Below, piece by piece: positions 38,947 to 48,595 of a DNA stretch of 64,000 nt. Each line of letters opens with the position of its first letter. Position 1 is the first letter of the stretch. The notes under the pieces are model-generated. The model saw only the letters and a program-made list of their open reading frames with translations. It was not told the DNA's origin and did no database searches. A program made the translations under genes and the position numbers. Origin of the DNA: Enterobacter huaxiensis (GTDB lineage Bacteria > Pseudomonadota > Gammaproteobacteria > Enterobacterales > Enterobacteriaceae); the NCBI RefSeq assembly GCF_003594935.2, contig NZ_CP043343.1:62001-126000 (forward strand). The letters are read 5' to 3'.

Positions 38947-40662
38947 ATGAAAAATCTTTATGGATTTCTTTTCTTACTAATGATAACCCCTTATAGCCAT
39001 GCCACAATAGACCCACCAGTGACGTTAACCGTATCGGGTATGGACGTAACTATGGATAATGGACTGCTTAGAGTTACATTTAAAGATGACGGAAGTGCTG
39101 TGGCCATTATTAAAAATGGCTTCAATTTGCTAAGCAATCTTTCCGGGGCCCAACGCGATTCGAGTAAAAATCGTAGTGCCTATCTCGACTTTTATTCGAA
39201 AGGCGTGAAAGATTTTCTCCCGGAACGTCTGGAAATAATCCGCAATGATAAGGACATTGCGCATATCGTATGGGTTGATGACAAGAAAAGCTTACTTAGG
39301 CTTGAATACCACCTGATTATGCGCAAAGGCGTGAGTGGTTTTTACAGCTATGTCGTCGCGGAAAACACCAGCCAGCAGACTGTGCCGGTCAGTGAATTAC
39401 GCAGCGTCTATCGTTTTAATCCACAGTTGATGGACAATATCTTTAATGGCGAGCGCCAGGGCAAACCTTACCTGTATGCCCAGCTGGAAAAAATGCCAAA
39501 AGTGCAGGATGAAACCTGGCAGCTACCGAACGGCGAGATTTACACTAAGTATGATTTTGCTGGTTACCAGCGCGGCAGTGCGTTCTGGGGCGTCTATGGC
39601 CATAATACTGGCGCGTGGTTGATCCCCGGTAGTGACGAATACTTCTCCGGCGATGCACTGAAACAGGATCTTATGGTGCATCAGGACGCTATTATTCTTA
39701 ATTACATGACCGGCGCACATATGGGGACACCGGATATGCAGGCGCAGCCAGGATGGAAAAAGCTCTATGGACCCTGGTTGCTGTATATCAACCAAGGCAA
39801 TACTGCCCAGATGCTTGCCGACGCGACTCAGCGGTCGCGTAGTGAGCGCGCCAACTGGCCTTACTCATGGGTAGATGATTCGCGCTATATCGATAAACGC
39901 ACAAAGGTTTCAGGTCATGTTAGAGGTGATACACCGGTGACTGTAGTGCTATCCTCATCATTGGATGAGCCTTTTGATCAGCAGACGCGCGGTTATCTAT
40001 TCTCAGCAACTACCGACAGCAGCGGTGCTTTTCACCTCAATAACGTAATTCCAGGACGCTACCAGCTGGCGATTTATACCAATAGCGGGACACAACCCGG
40101 TGTACTGGTACAGAAGCAGGTGGAAGTTGAAGGTGATAAGCAAACACTGAGCACTATCACGTTACCACCTGCACCGAAAGTGATATGGGCTATCGGACAG
40201 GCCGACCGTCAGGCGCGTGAGTTCCGCTTTGGTGATGAGCTAAGGGGGTATCACTGGCAGAACGACGTACCGGCAGATCTAGTGTTTGATATTGGCCATA
40301 GCGACTATCATCATGACTGGTATTACGCCCAGACCAAACCGGGCAGTTGGGACATACGCTTTGCCATGGCTCCGGATAAGCCCGACTACAAGCTGAACAT
40401 TGCCATCGCCGCGGCCAGTAACAGCGGAATGGGCAGTGATAACACTGCGCCCTCGCTAATGGTGAAAGTGAACGGCAAAACAGTAGAAACGCTGAATTTC
40501 GCCAACGACAAGACGCTGTACCGTGGTGCATTACGCAACGGGCGCTATCACCTTTCGACTATTCCCCTAAAATCCAATCTGTTACAAAGTGGTAATAACC
40601 ATATTTCGCTGCAACTGACAGGTGGTAGCGTCATGTACGATATTATTACCCTGAGCGAATAA
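38947..40662 (+). CDS. rhiE: Rhamnogalacturonate lyase (PL4 family, RhiE-like)
   Basis: A 571-residue exported protein with signal peptide (cleavage near SHA-TID). The order matches PL4 rhamnogalacturonan lyases. First a large beta-sandwich catalytic domain (VTMDNGLLRVTF, LPNGEIYTKYDFAGYQ, the AHMGTPDMQAQPGWKKLYGPWLLYIN active-site region). Then a FnIII-like domain (VSGHVRGDTPV.. FHLNNVIPGRYQLAIY) and a C-terminal CBM-like beta-sandwich (WDIRFAMAPD..VKVNGKTVETL, YDIITLSE). It cleaves the rhamnogalacturonan I backbone of pectin by beta-elimination. A KdgM-type porin gene follows. This is a plant-association trait. Confidence 0.9.
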   Translation: MKNLYGFLFLLMITPYSHATIDPPVTLTVSGMDVTMDNGLLRVTFKDDGSAVAIIKNGFNLLSNLSGAQRDSSKNRSAYLDFYSKGVKDFLPERLEIIRNDKDIAHIVWVDDKKSLLRLEYHLIMRKGVSGFYSYVVAENTSQQTVPVSELRSVYRFNPQLMDNIFNGERQGKPYLYAQLEKMPKVQDETWQLPNGEIYTKYDFAGYQRGSAFWGVYGHNTGAWLIPGSDEYFSGDALKQDLMVHQDAIILNYMTGAHMGTPDMQAQPGWKKLYGPWLLYINQGNTAQMLADATQRSRSERANWPYSWVDDSRYIDKRTKVSGHVRGDTPVTVVLSSSLDEPFDQQTRGYLFSATTDSSGAFHLNNVIPGRYQLAIYTNSGTQPGVLVQKQVEVEGDKQTLSTITLPPAPKVIWAIGQADRQAREFRFGDELRGYHWQNDVPADLVFDIGHSDYHHDWYYAQTKPGSWDIRFAMAPDKPDYKLNIAIAAASNSGMGSDNTAPSLMVKVNGKTVETLNFANDKTLYRGALRNGRYHLSTIPLKSNLLQSGNNHISLQLTGGSVMYDIITLSE

Positions 40663-40681
40663 ATTTAATTCATTAAATGAC

Positions 40682-40707
40682 CGTATTGTGGCTTCAGCCA
40701 AAATACG
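40682..40707 (+). terminator. Hairpin between lyase and porin genes
   Basis: CGTATTGTGGC pairs with GCCAAAATACG around TTCA with one mismatch. It may be a weak terminator or mRNA-processing hairpin; the porin could still be co-transcribed. Confidence 0.45.
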
Positions 40708-40750
40708 CTCGATATTATCTTTTCAATAATTAAGCTTAAGGTTTTCGACA

Positions 40751-41494
40751 ATGGATAAGAAAATCATCAATACTTTTTGTGCGCTGCTTCCTGTAGTTTT
40801 CATAGGCTACGCTACTGCAAATGACATCATTTTAAGGAACGTCAGCATGGATTATCGTCATGAGTATCGTATACGTGATCGGACACATTATGATAAATTA
40901 AGCTTTGCCTCCCAGTTACCAAAGAATTTCTCATTTGCCGTTGAAACTAAATTTAAGATAGGCGGTTCCGATGTCAAAGATAAATATTACTCAGATCCCG
41001 TATTAAATGCAGTGGAAATGACGCTGGCAAAGAAATACAGCCTTGGCAGCTGGACCGTTTCACCATTGTTTCAGCCGGAATTTAATTCTACACGCACCGA
41101 ATGGAAAGTCGGTGTATCACCGTGGTATAAAATTAATGATAGCTGGTCAGTCGGTGGACTTTATCGTCTGGAACTCACTGATTATGCCCACGACAATAGC
41201 GGTTGTGCAAACTGTAGCACCAGCAGACACCGTACAGTTAACCGCATGGATGTTTATCTGCGTTATAACATCGCGAACCTGACCACCACCTATAAACTGA
41301 TCTATCAGCTTGGTGACGAGAATCTGTTCGCCAACAAAAAATATAACTATGAGCAGGAATTACAGTTCAACTATGCATTGGGGGATAAAAAGGAGTGGAG
41401 TCCGTATATCAGCTTCGGCGACATTAACCGTTCGTCAAAATCGACTGAACGCCAGTTGCGCCTGCGTGCCGGGATAGCTTACACATTTAAATAA
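40751..41494 (+). CDS. Oligogalacturonate-specific porin (KdgM family)
   Basis: A 247-residue outer-membrane protein with a signal peptide (cleavage near TAN-DII), alternating beta-strand pattern, the start VSMDYRHEYR and strands such as GGLYRLELTDY, NRMDVYLRYN, TTYKLIYQLGDENLF. It ends with the typical terminal strand RLRAGIAYTFK. KdgM-type monomeric porins admit acidic oligosaccharides from pectin. Placed after the rhamnogalacturonate lyase, it most likely takes up that enzyme's products. No transporter or hydrolase for the next steps is in the window. Confidence 0.88.
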   Translation: MDKKIINTFCALLPVVFIGYATANDIILRNVSMDYRHEYRIRDRTHYDKLSFASQLPKNFSFAVETKFKIGGSDVKDKYYSDPVLNAVEMTLAKKYSLGSWTVSPLFQPEFNSTRTEWKVGVSPWYKINDSWSVGGLYRLELTDYAHDNSGCANCSTSRHRTVNRMDVYLRYNIANLTTTYKLIYQLGDENLFANKKYNYEQELQFNYALGDKKEWSPYISFGDINRSSKSTERQLRLRAGIAYTFK

Positions 41495-42540
41495 TCGTGT
41501 CATCGAAGCTATTCTTCGGTAATGATGGCAATCTATCGATGGCTACTTTAGCCCATTGTGATTCACACCTTTTCGCGTTTGGATTTGTCTATCTGTTTGA
41601 TAGACTAAATCAACAGATTCGAATCATCACCAACTTGAGCGTCTACTATAAGCACTCATTGTACGTTTGCGTATAAGAGGCGCAACTATCCTCCGCAGAG
41701 AAGTGAGTTTCTACGGTCAAACCATTAGGCCTGACGATCGATGTTCAGGCTAGTGTTCAATGTTGGCTTGCATTACTCCCACATTAATATAATTAATACC
41801 AAATGATTTCCTTTATTATAAAGTGCCAGCGATCTTCATCTGTGATGAAGACAGATATCCTGCTAGAAAAAATTGGCGCCACCGTCGATATGACTTGCAT
41901 GCTAATATTTCCAGCGGCCCTTTTGACATCCTCCCCGGTCTAAATGGCGGGGAGGATGTCAAATAATCGATACCATTTAATCTCGGATAATCGAAAATAA
42001 ACATTGTTAACTGAAAGTTTCAAATCAATGGAAAATCAGAATTTTCTATCAAAAATCACTCAAGTATCCGGAGCTTTTAGGGTATATTACATTAATCAGA
42101 TGCGGCCTGTATAACTATATAAAGGGTTCTAACGTTTACATTGCCAGACTTGCTTGAATTTTTTTGACCGAAGAGTCGGATAGAAAGCATACCGAATGCA
42201 GAAAATAGCACCTTGAGCCGCCCCCCATCTAAATCTTAATGAAGATTTTGTTGATGGATTTGAGAAAGCAATCATTGCGCTATTAGCAATATATCCAAAG
42301 GCTCTATCGTCAGAGGAAGGCTGCACATAGATCTCGAAAAAATGAATAATGGTTACGCGGCAAAATATGGTTGAATGACAAAGCCAATTACGCGGTTGCT
42401 GTTTACTTTATAGCTTGATTCTTATTACTTGTGCCAGGAGAATATTGCTCATATTAAGCCAGTGCATGTTTCACTGCGCTTAATAATGAACAGGAGTTGA
42501 CCTTCCCTTCTTTTCAGGAAGATGAGGGTCAATAAAATCA
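41495..42540 (+). other. About 1 kb without a recognisable gene
   Basis: Mixed AT-rich sequence between the porin and autotransporter genes. It contains the IS605-type hairpin at 41923-41962 and no frame with a recognisable product on either strand. The last 100 bases probably hold the autotransporter promoter. Confidence 0.5.
41923..41962 (+). repeat. Solitary IS200/IS605-type end hairpin
   Basis: TTGACATCCTCCCCG (41923-41937) pairs perfectly with CGGGGAGGATGTCAA (41948-41962) around a 10-base loop. The sequence matches the TnpB-side end of IS200/IS605 elements, and flanking bases (GCTAAT..TTTCCAGC) resemble those at 26101-26125. No transposase is attached. Confidence 0.8.
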
Positions 42541-42551
42541 AGGAATGTATT

Positions 42552-45536
42552 ATGTGGAAAAAAAGTCCTAAGAAACAGCGCTCTAGTAACAACTTTAAAG
42601 TGAAAATTTCTCTATTAAACTTGTCGCTGGCCAGTACTGGTTTGTTTAGCCTGGGAGGCATGATTGTTTCCTGCCAGGCACTGGCTGCAACGACTGGTAG
42701 CCTAAGCGGAGCAAATATTCAGGCCAATGATGGCGATACCATTGTGGCAGACAGTGGCACCAGCCCTGGCATGCTACATGGGGTCCTGAACCCTGCTGGC
42801 CAGCCCGGCACTATTGATCTTGGAAGTCAGGTTACCGTCAGTGCAGACGATCCAGCCGCCACGGTAAAAGGCATCAGTATCGAAGGTAACGGCAGTATTC
42901 TTTCAGCAGATGCTCTCACCGTAAAGGTGAGTGGGAATAGCGCCACGGGTATCAACTTATCTGGTAGAAATGTCAGCGCCGATCTTGGCATGGATAGCCG
43001 TGTCAGTGTGCGGGGAGCGCCTGGCGAGAGTGCTAGCGGCATTCTCGTAAGCAACGCTTCCGCCCTGACTTCCGACCGCCTTCTCGTTGAAACTACCGGC
43101 GACTACGGCACCGGCATCAGCGTCAGCAACCATGGCAGCAGCGCCAGCCTTGGCTCTGGCAGTTCGGTGATTACAAACGGGCATCTCAGCTATGGCCTTT
43201 ACATTGCCGGTCTGAACGGAACTGCGGCAAACGGTCCGGCCAGACTCACCGCAGATGGTCTTCACATCAGCACCCAAGGGTACGGTGCTGATGGGATTAA
43301 TATCCAGAATAACGCCGTCGTCGACTTGGGTACAGGCAGCTCCATCAGCACGAACGGGGATAACGCGCACGGTATCTGGAGCTTTGGCGAATTCTACGCA
43401 TCCGGGCTGAGCGTTGATACCGTCGGAAGTGGAGCTAATGCAGTCGAGGTTCGCGGCGGAAGAGCCGTCATCGGTAATGATAGTCACGTCAGTTCGGCCA
43501 CTGGCGGCGGGCTGATTACTAACGGCACCGGCACAGCCATTAACTTTACCGGCTCTGATCATGCACGAAATACAGTCAGCTCGGGGGGCTCCTACGCTGC
43601 TTCTGCCCAGACTCCCGGCGCAGAGATTAACCTCAGCTATACCGACCTCAGTATCGACCGCGGCGGTGCGCTTGCGCTGGGACTCTGGGCCCTGAACGGG
43701 GGGGCTATTACGGGGGCCAACCTCAGCATCAGTGGGGCAGAGGGAACACGCGGCGTGTACGCCATGTCCGACAGTCAGATCAACCTGACCGGCGACCTCG
43801 ACATCAATATGGCGTCCCCCGCACAGATGGCCATCGCCACCCAACACGATGACGGTTATTCGGCCAGCCGGATTAACGCCGCAGGCCGGATGCGCATCAA
43901 CGGCAGTGTTTATGCCCGTGGTGGCATAATTGACCTTGCTATGGACTCCGGCTCGGATTGGACCGGCTCAGCCTTCACGGACAATGTTAACGGCGGTCGT
44001 CTGGACGTCAGCCTGAACGACGGCACCTGGCGCGTCACCGGCGATTCCGGAGTGGATACGATGAGCCTTAACAACGCCACAGTTGACCTTGCCAGTATGG
44101 CCCCGGCCTCCGGTTATTTCACCACCCTGAATATGGCAGATCTTGACGGAAGCGGAACGTTCATCATGCGGACGGACGTTAAGGGCGGCGCGGGCGACCT
44201 ACTTCGGGTTACCGGTACCAGCGCCGGAAGCCACATTTTGACCGTAAGAAACCAGGGGGACATGGCGACCGACGGCAGCGAGGTACTGACGGTTGTAGAG
44301 ACTGCCGACGGCGGCGCGTCGTTCACCTCCTCATCTCAGGTTGAGCTGGGCGGCTATCTCTATGACGTCCGCCGGAACGGTACCAGTTGGGAGCTTTATG
44401 CTGCCGGCAACGTGCCAGACCCGACGCCTGCACCAGACCCGACGCCTGCACCAGACCCGACGCCTGCGCCAGACCCGGTGCCTGCACCAGACCCGACGCC
44501 TGCGCCAGACCCGACGCCTGCGCCAGACCCGGTGCCTGCACCAGACCCGGTGCCTGCACCAGACCCGGTGCCTGCACCAGACCCGGTGCCTGCGCCCCCG
44601 CCCAAACCTGCTCCGAAACCTCTGCCGACCACTACGGCCGATGCGGGTGGGAACTATCTGAATGTGGGCTATCTGATGAGCTACGCAGAAAACCAGACGC
44701 TGATGCAGCGTCTGGGGGACATCCGTCGTAACGGGAGTCACGGAAACATGTGGCTTAACGGCTACGACGGCAGATTCAACTCTTTTTCAGGCGGCAGACT
44801 AAGCGGCTTCAACATGCACTACAGCGGCCTGCAGATAGGGGCTGACAAGCGTCTAGCTGAAGATGTTCCTGTCTGGGCAGGGGTCTTTATCGGTTCAACA
44901 CATGCCTCCCCGGACTATCGTGGTGGTACAGGCACAACCGGCTCTGATTATGCCGGATTGTACGCCAACTATGCGTCGCCGGAGGGTTTTTACAGCGATG
45001 TCGTGCTTAAAGTCGGCAGGCAGAAGAACAGCTTCCGCGTGCGCGACAGCCAGAATAATCTGGTCAGCGCATCGGGCAGCGCAAGCGGATTTAGCGCATC
45101 GCTTGAGGCTGGTAGAAAGTTCAGCCTGCCCCAGCGGTCCGGCGGATATTACGCCGAGCCGCAGCTGCAGTTTACCTGGAGCCACCAGAATGCGACCGAT
45201 ATGAGGGCGACGAACGGGCTAAATATTGGGCTGGGTAGCTATGAGTCACTGCTGGGACGCGCCGGGATCCTGCTCGGATACGAAAATGATGTGGGCAGCA
45301 GTAGGATAAATACGTACTTTAAAACAGCTGCCATTCGAGAGTTTGCGGGCGATACGGGCTTCAGTCTGAATGGCACGCGTGAGAAACACAGCTTCAGAGG
45401 CAACGGCTGGAATAACGGGATTGGTATCAGCGCGCAGGTGCGTGATGCACACATCCTGCACGCTGAGGCTGATTATACTACCGGCAGCCGGTTCAATCAG
45501 ACACAGTTTAATATAGGTTATCGCTTCAGCTTCTGA
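42552..45536 (+). CDS. Type Va autotransporter (pertactin-like passenger)
   Basis: A 994-residue protein starting at 42552 with AAGGA (42539-42543) upstream. It has a long signal region (SLASTGLFSLGGMIVSCQALAA), a passenger of irregular Gly/Ser/Asp-rich repeats typical of a beta-helix (about 40-620), and a Pro-rich linker of ten PDP(T/V)PA units. The C-terminal autotransporter beta-barrel runs from about residue 720 and ends FNIGYRFSF. The passenger resembles pertactin/AIDA-like adhesins and no protease motif is visible. It is probably displayed on the cell surface as an adhesin or biofilm factor. Flanking genes are unrelated. Confidence 0.88.
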   Translation: MWKKSPKKQRSSNNFKVKISLLNLSLASTGLFSLGGMIVSCQALAATTGSLSGANIQANDGDTIVADSGTSPGMLHGVLNPAGQPGTIDLGSQVTVSADDPAATVKGISIEGNGSILSADALTVKVSGNSATGINLSGRNVSADLGMDSRVSVRGAPGESASGILVSNASALTSDRLLVETTGDYGTGISVSNHGSSASLGSGSSVITNGHLSYGLYIAGLNGTAANGPARLTADGLHISTQGYGADGINIQNNAVVDLGTGSSISTNGDNAHGIWSFGEFYASGLSVDTVGSGANAVEVRGGRAVIGNDSHVSSATGGGLITNGTGTAINFTGSDHARNTVSSGGSYAASAQTPGAEINLSYTDLSIDRGGALALGLWALNGGAITGANLSISGAEGTRGVYAMSDSQINLTGDLDINMASPAQMAIATQHDDGYSASRINAAGRMRINGSVYARGGIIDLAMDSGSDWTGSAFTDNVNGGRLDVSLNDGTWRVTGDSGVDTMSLNNATVDLASMAPASGYFTTLNMADLDGSGTFIMRTDVKGGAGDLLRVTGTSAGSHILTVRNQGDMATDGSEVLTVVETADGGASFTSSSQVELGGYLYDVRRNGTSWELYAAGNVPDPTPAPDPTPAPDPTPAPDPVPAPDPTPAPDPTPAPDPVPAPDPVPAPDPVPAPDPVPAPPPKPAPKPLPTTTADAGGNYLNVGYLMSYAENQTLMQRLGDIRRNGSHGNMWLNGYDGRFNSFSGGRLSGFNMHYSGLQIGADKRLAEDVPVWAGVFIGSTHASPDYRGGTGTTGSDYAGLYANYASPEGFYSDVVLKVGRQKNSFRVRDSQNNLVSASGSASGFSASLEAGRKFSLPQRSGGYYAEPQLQFTWSHQNATDMRATNGLNIGLGSYESLLGRAGILLGYENDVGSSRINTYFKTAAIREFAGDTGFSLNGTREKHSFRGNGWNNGIGISAQVRDAHILHAEADYTTGSRFNQTQFNIGYRFSF
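44415..44594 (+). repeat. Ten 18-bp tandem repeats coding PDP(T/V)PA
   Basis: Units of CCAGACCC(GAC/GGT)GCCTGC(A/G) repeat ten times in frame in the autotransporter, in order T,T,T,V,T,T,V,V,V,V. They form a stiff Pro-rich stalk between passenger and barrel, and near-identity makes length variation likely. Confidence 0.92.
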
Positions 45537-45569
45537 TTGCTGGCCAGGTCCGCATTAGCGGCCCTGAAT

Positions 45570-45745
45570 ATCGAGTTCGGTAAGCGAATAATTGGCGAGA
45601 GCTACTAAATAGATCCAGAGAACGATATGGTTCATTTGTGCCCTAACTGTCACGCGATGGTGCACCGGTCGAATGAATCCAGGCCATTGTCGGTTGATGC
45701 GCTGCGCCGCATAATTGAAGAGGCCAAAAACGTGCCGGTGCTACC
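45570..45745 (+). pseudogene. HNH endonuclease C-terminal relic
   Basis: The plus strand shows NIEFGKRIIGESY, a TAA stop, then IDPENDMVHLCPNCHAMVHRSNESRPLSVDALRRIIEEAKN. The CPNCHAMVHR block is the zinc/HNH active site. The N-terminal part is missing. It may be a remnant of a plasmid restriction-type nuclease. Confidence 0.65.
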
Positions 45746-45785
45746 GGCTAGTTATCGTTTAACATTCATCAGGGATGCTTAAAAA

Positions 45786-46394
45786 ATGAGAAACAGGGAT
45801 AAGACCGGTCATCTGGCATGGTGCGCACTTATCGCACTGCTGTTGGCCCGTCAGGAGGGGCTGATCAGCTCTGAATCGCAAGAAAATCTTTTCATCACGC
45901 GCTGGTTTGCTCTGGCCAAAAAGCAGCGTCGTTTCTCGCGTGACCTGGCCACTGACATTGACTGGATACTAAATCAGGGGCGGTCGCTAGGTATGCGCGC
46001 CCGCCTGAAGCAAAAGCTGGACTATATCTGGCGCAGCTGCACCGGCGAACTGCTGGAGCAAAATGATATGTTCCGACTGACCTATGCCATGGAACTGGCG
46101 ACTCAGCACGACTGGACCTACCACGTCCTCAGCGACAGAGACTGGAGTGGCCGGCACCGAATCCAGACCTCGGCATCAGTAAACAGCATCTGTCTTCTGA
46201 AAAGTGCTATGGACATCGCTTTCAATGAAGAAGGGAAACAAATATTACCAGTGCCAGCCAGAATTAGCGGGCAGATTGAAGCGCTCAATGAGTTGCTTAA
46301 AAGCTTTGGCTGGATAGCCCTTTCTGAAGTGGATGGCTCCCTGCCCCACCAGTATACCCTCATGGCCAGACAGGAAGCACATGGTAAGGATTAG
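45786..46394 (+). CDS. DUF2913 family protein
   Basis: A 202-residue protein with HLAWCALIALLLARQEGLISS, NLFITRWFALAKKQRRF, DIDWILNQGRSLGMRARLKQKLDYIWRSCTG and NDMFRLTYAMELA. These match the DUF2913 family, found mainly on enterobacterial plasmids and islands with no known function. No membrane segment or catalytic motif is visible. Confidence 0.8.
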   Translation: MRNRDKTGHLAWCALIALLLARQEGLISSESQENLFITRWFALAKKQRRFSRDLATDIDWILNQGRSLGMRARLKQKLDYIWRSCTGELLEQNDMFRLTYAMELATQHDWTYHVLSDRDWSGRHRIQTSASVNSICLLKSAMDIAFNEEGKQILPVPARISGQIEALNELLKSFGWIALSEVDGSLPHQYTLMARQEAHGKD

Positions 46395-46500
46395 TGGCGT
46401 GTTAGCACCAGCTCATCCTCTGTCAGACCGTTAATTATCATGACGATATTACGGTCAATGCCGTTCTCTTGCATGGTTCGTACCACTTTAAGTGGGCTTC
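46393..46500 (-). pseudogene. Rpn/YhgA-type nuclease C-terminal fragment
   Basis: The minus strand reads VRTMQENGIDRNIVMIINGLTEDELVLTRH, the conserved tail of Rpn (recombination-promoting PD-D/ExK) nucleases. The nuclease domain itself is absent. Confidence 0.6.
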
Positions 46501-46526
46501 ACAATCGTCTTTTCTAATGTGTACGT

Positions 46527-47095
46527 ATGTTTGTGTTAGCATCTGCTGGCCAAATAGAATTACAACGGGAATTTGTTAGATTGAAGACTGAAGAAGTTAA
46601 GAAATGGAAGGCTTTTGAGCACCCTGACGGCGTGTTGAGGGATCTATCGTTTCTCGATGCCCATGAGGTGACTTATACGCATTCAGCGGAAGACAAGCCT
46701 GATAAAGCCTACAGATTCTTTGTAACCTACTCGTTTCACTGTTTCAGTAAAGACTATGATCACCAGACGGAAGAACAAAAAGCATCATTGATGTATTACT
46801 TGCCCAAAGATAAGCGTCACATTTTGTGAGAGGGCCAGGCAACATTTACGCTGGATAGTTGTAAGGTCATACATGCAGGATATGGGAGTTATGCTGTCGC
46901 AGAGATCGAGCTTGATGGGGGAGAAAAAGAGTTTTATTTCGTGGTATTCAGCTCTTTCAAAGAGAAGAAAAAAATGCGCCTCCATATCACCAGTGCGTAT
47001 CCGGTGAGTGAGAAACCACGAGGTAAAAAGGTGAGTTTCTTCACCATCACGCATAACTTGTTGAGTAGAAAACCACTTCCATTACCCCTAAAATA
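46527..47095 (+). pseudogene. Hypothetical plasmid protein with an in-frame stop
   Basis: The frame from 46527 gives about 100 residues to a TGA at 46829. It then continues in the same frame for nearly 90 more codons with similar composition (EGQATFTLDSCKVIHAGYGSYAVAEIELDGGEKEFYFVVFSSFKEKKKMRLHI) to a stop at about 47095. The single stop probably inactivated a gene of about 188 codons. Function is not recognised. Confidence 0.55.
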
Positions 47096-47299
47096 AAAAA
47101 AACACCTTAAGGCAGGTTTCGCCAAGATAAATAACCTGGTATTCAGAATCGCCATTACCGGACTTGGCTTGGACCATTCTCATGGTTGCGGGATGTCTGA
47201 ATTGCTTCAGTCTGCTGCATCCTTTAAGGATGCTGAAAGCTTTCCTCTAGCTATAGTCAGTATTGCAACCTACATGTTTAGCGCATAGCTAAACGCTAA

Positions 47300-47492
47300 A
47301 TTGGCTCAGTGCCACGCTCGGCCAGCATCTCCTGCAGTTCACGATAGCTGATGCCATATTTGCAGTACCAGCGGACTACCCACAGCATAATATGACGCTC
47401 AAAATGTGGGTCTTTGAAAGGATTCATGTGCTGTCCTTCAGCTAAACGGTGGCATCAGTTTACCATCGCCAAATCTTTGCAACTGTGCCACT
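47300..47492 (-). pseudogene. IS6-family (IS26-like) 5' fragment
   Basis: Read leftwards from the inverted repeat GGCACAGTTGCAAAGATTTGG at 47492, the minus strand starts MNPFKDPHFERHIMLWVVRWYCKYGISYRELQEMLAERG, the N-terminus of IS6-family transposases. It ends at about 47300. Another IS6-type scrap is at 50800-50880 on the plus strand. Confidence 0.85.
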
Positions 47493-47601
47493 AATTTTGT
47501 ATCAATTGAAAGCCCCCTTGATGTCTTAAAATCAAGGATATTAGAGTAATGAAAATCGCCATGTAAGCTAAGTGACCAAGAGGAGCAACTTTTTCTTTAC
47601 A

Positions 47602-48051
47602 TTAGCCAACGCATTCAGGTTCTGATTCAAATAGGCTTTTTTCACGATTGCGTCGATTTTCCAGGCCGCGTAAAAGCACACCGTCCACATATACCCAACG
47701 CAGCAGCTCGTTTGCTGCTCCCGTATAGTCATGCGTATTTAGCCGACGCAGAAGGGTTGAACGTCGAAACGATCCTGCGCCCACATTAAAAACAAATGAG
47801 ACCAACGCATCAAACTGGTTCTGGTTAAGCGGGGCCTGCACCTGTGCCAGAACAGTCTGCTCCGCCTGCTGGATGTCGTGTCGCAGCAATTGATCTGCCT
47901 GTGATTCGGTGATTTCATCGCCCGCTTTAACCTGTGCTGTATGGCCAAAACCAATGGTCCATACTGCGGCGCTGCACTGGTATGACCGCAAATGCAGCCC
48001 CTCAAACTCTTTAATTATTTTAATGCCCTGTTCGCTTGTTTTCATAACCAT
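47602..48051 (-). CDS. Phage-type lysozyme (GH24 endolysin)
   Basis: A 149-residue muramidase. The catalytic Glu17-x8-Cys26-x5-Thr32 pattern of phage lysozymes is intact (FEGLHLRSYQCSAAVWTIGFGHT). The family blocks QADQLLRHDI, NQNQFDALVSFVFNVG and RRLNTHDYTGAANELLRWV follow. There is no signal peptide or signal-anchor, so it would need a holin to reach the peptidoglycan. It reads away from the LysR gene at 48596, with 544 bases between. A holin-like gene lies 3.3 kb away. No phage structural gene is nearby, which points to a recruited lysis or secretion role. The start could be Met3 (48045). Confidence 0.88.
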   Translation of the reverse strand: MVMKTSEQGIKIIKEFEGLHLRSYQCSAAVWTIGFGHTAQVKAGDEITESQADQLLRHDIQQAEQTVLAQVQAPLNQNQFDALVSFVFNVGAGSFRRSTLLRRLNTHDYTGAANELLRWVYVDGVLLRGLENRRNREKSLFESEPECVG

Positions 48052-48595
48052 TCCATAACCAACAAAAATTTCTTGATTAAATAACGCACAAAAAAAGTAA
48101 GCACATCATTTGAATAACAATAACTCTCATGATTTTTGTAAGTAAAAATAATACAAATTAACATTTTCTTTTTTGAGCTTGTAAGATAGAAAGACACCGC
48201 TACCCCCAGCAAAAAAAACTTAAATATAAAAAATAAGACAATTTAAAAAACTAACTTGCTTTTTTATAACATTTCACTTTTTAGATGAGCGTTATTTAAA
48301 CAGAGAGTAGAGACAGTTCGCTCCACCTAATGTATATAGATATTGAACATTCATGAATTATTTCACTATGTTCGATAATAAAGATTGTTATTCGTATTTC
48401 CGCAGCACAACAATCATTCTTGCCAAGATTTTGAAATATGCTTAAGTTAAAGGCAAATGCTTATTCGGCAATCTTACATTGCCATAATTAGCACCAAAAA
48501 ATTACATTATTGAATTCGCATTATTCATCTTGCAATATTAAGAAGGTTGAATCATTATAGTTACATGAATTCATTAATGATATGAGGTGACAAAA
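48052..48595 (+). promoter_or_regulatory. Divergent intergenic region, lysozyme and LysR genes
   Basis: 540 bases of AT-rich sequence between divergently read genes. LysR-type regulators usually bind T-N11-A sites in such a gap to control both genes. Many candidate T-N11-A sites exist and none can be singled out. No gene is seen here. Confidence 0.45.

Noticed and set aside
44323..44741. Long open frames on both strands across the autotransporter linker
   Set aside because: They arise from the 18-bp GC-rich repeat, which has no stops in any frame; they lack ribosome sites and give low-complexity peptides.
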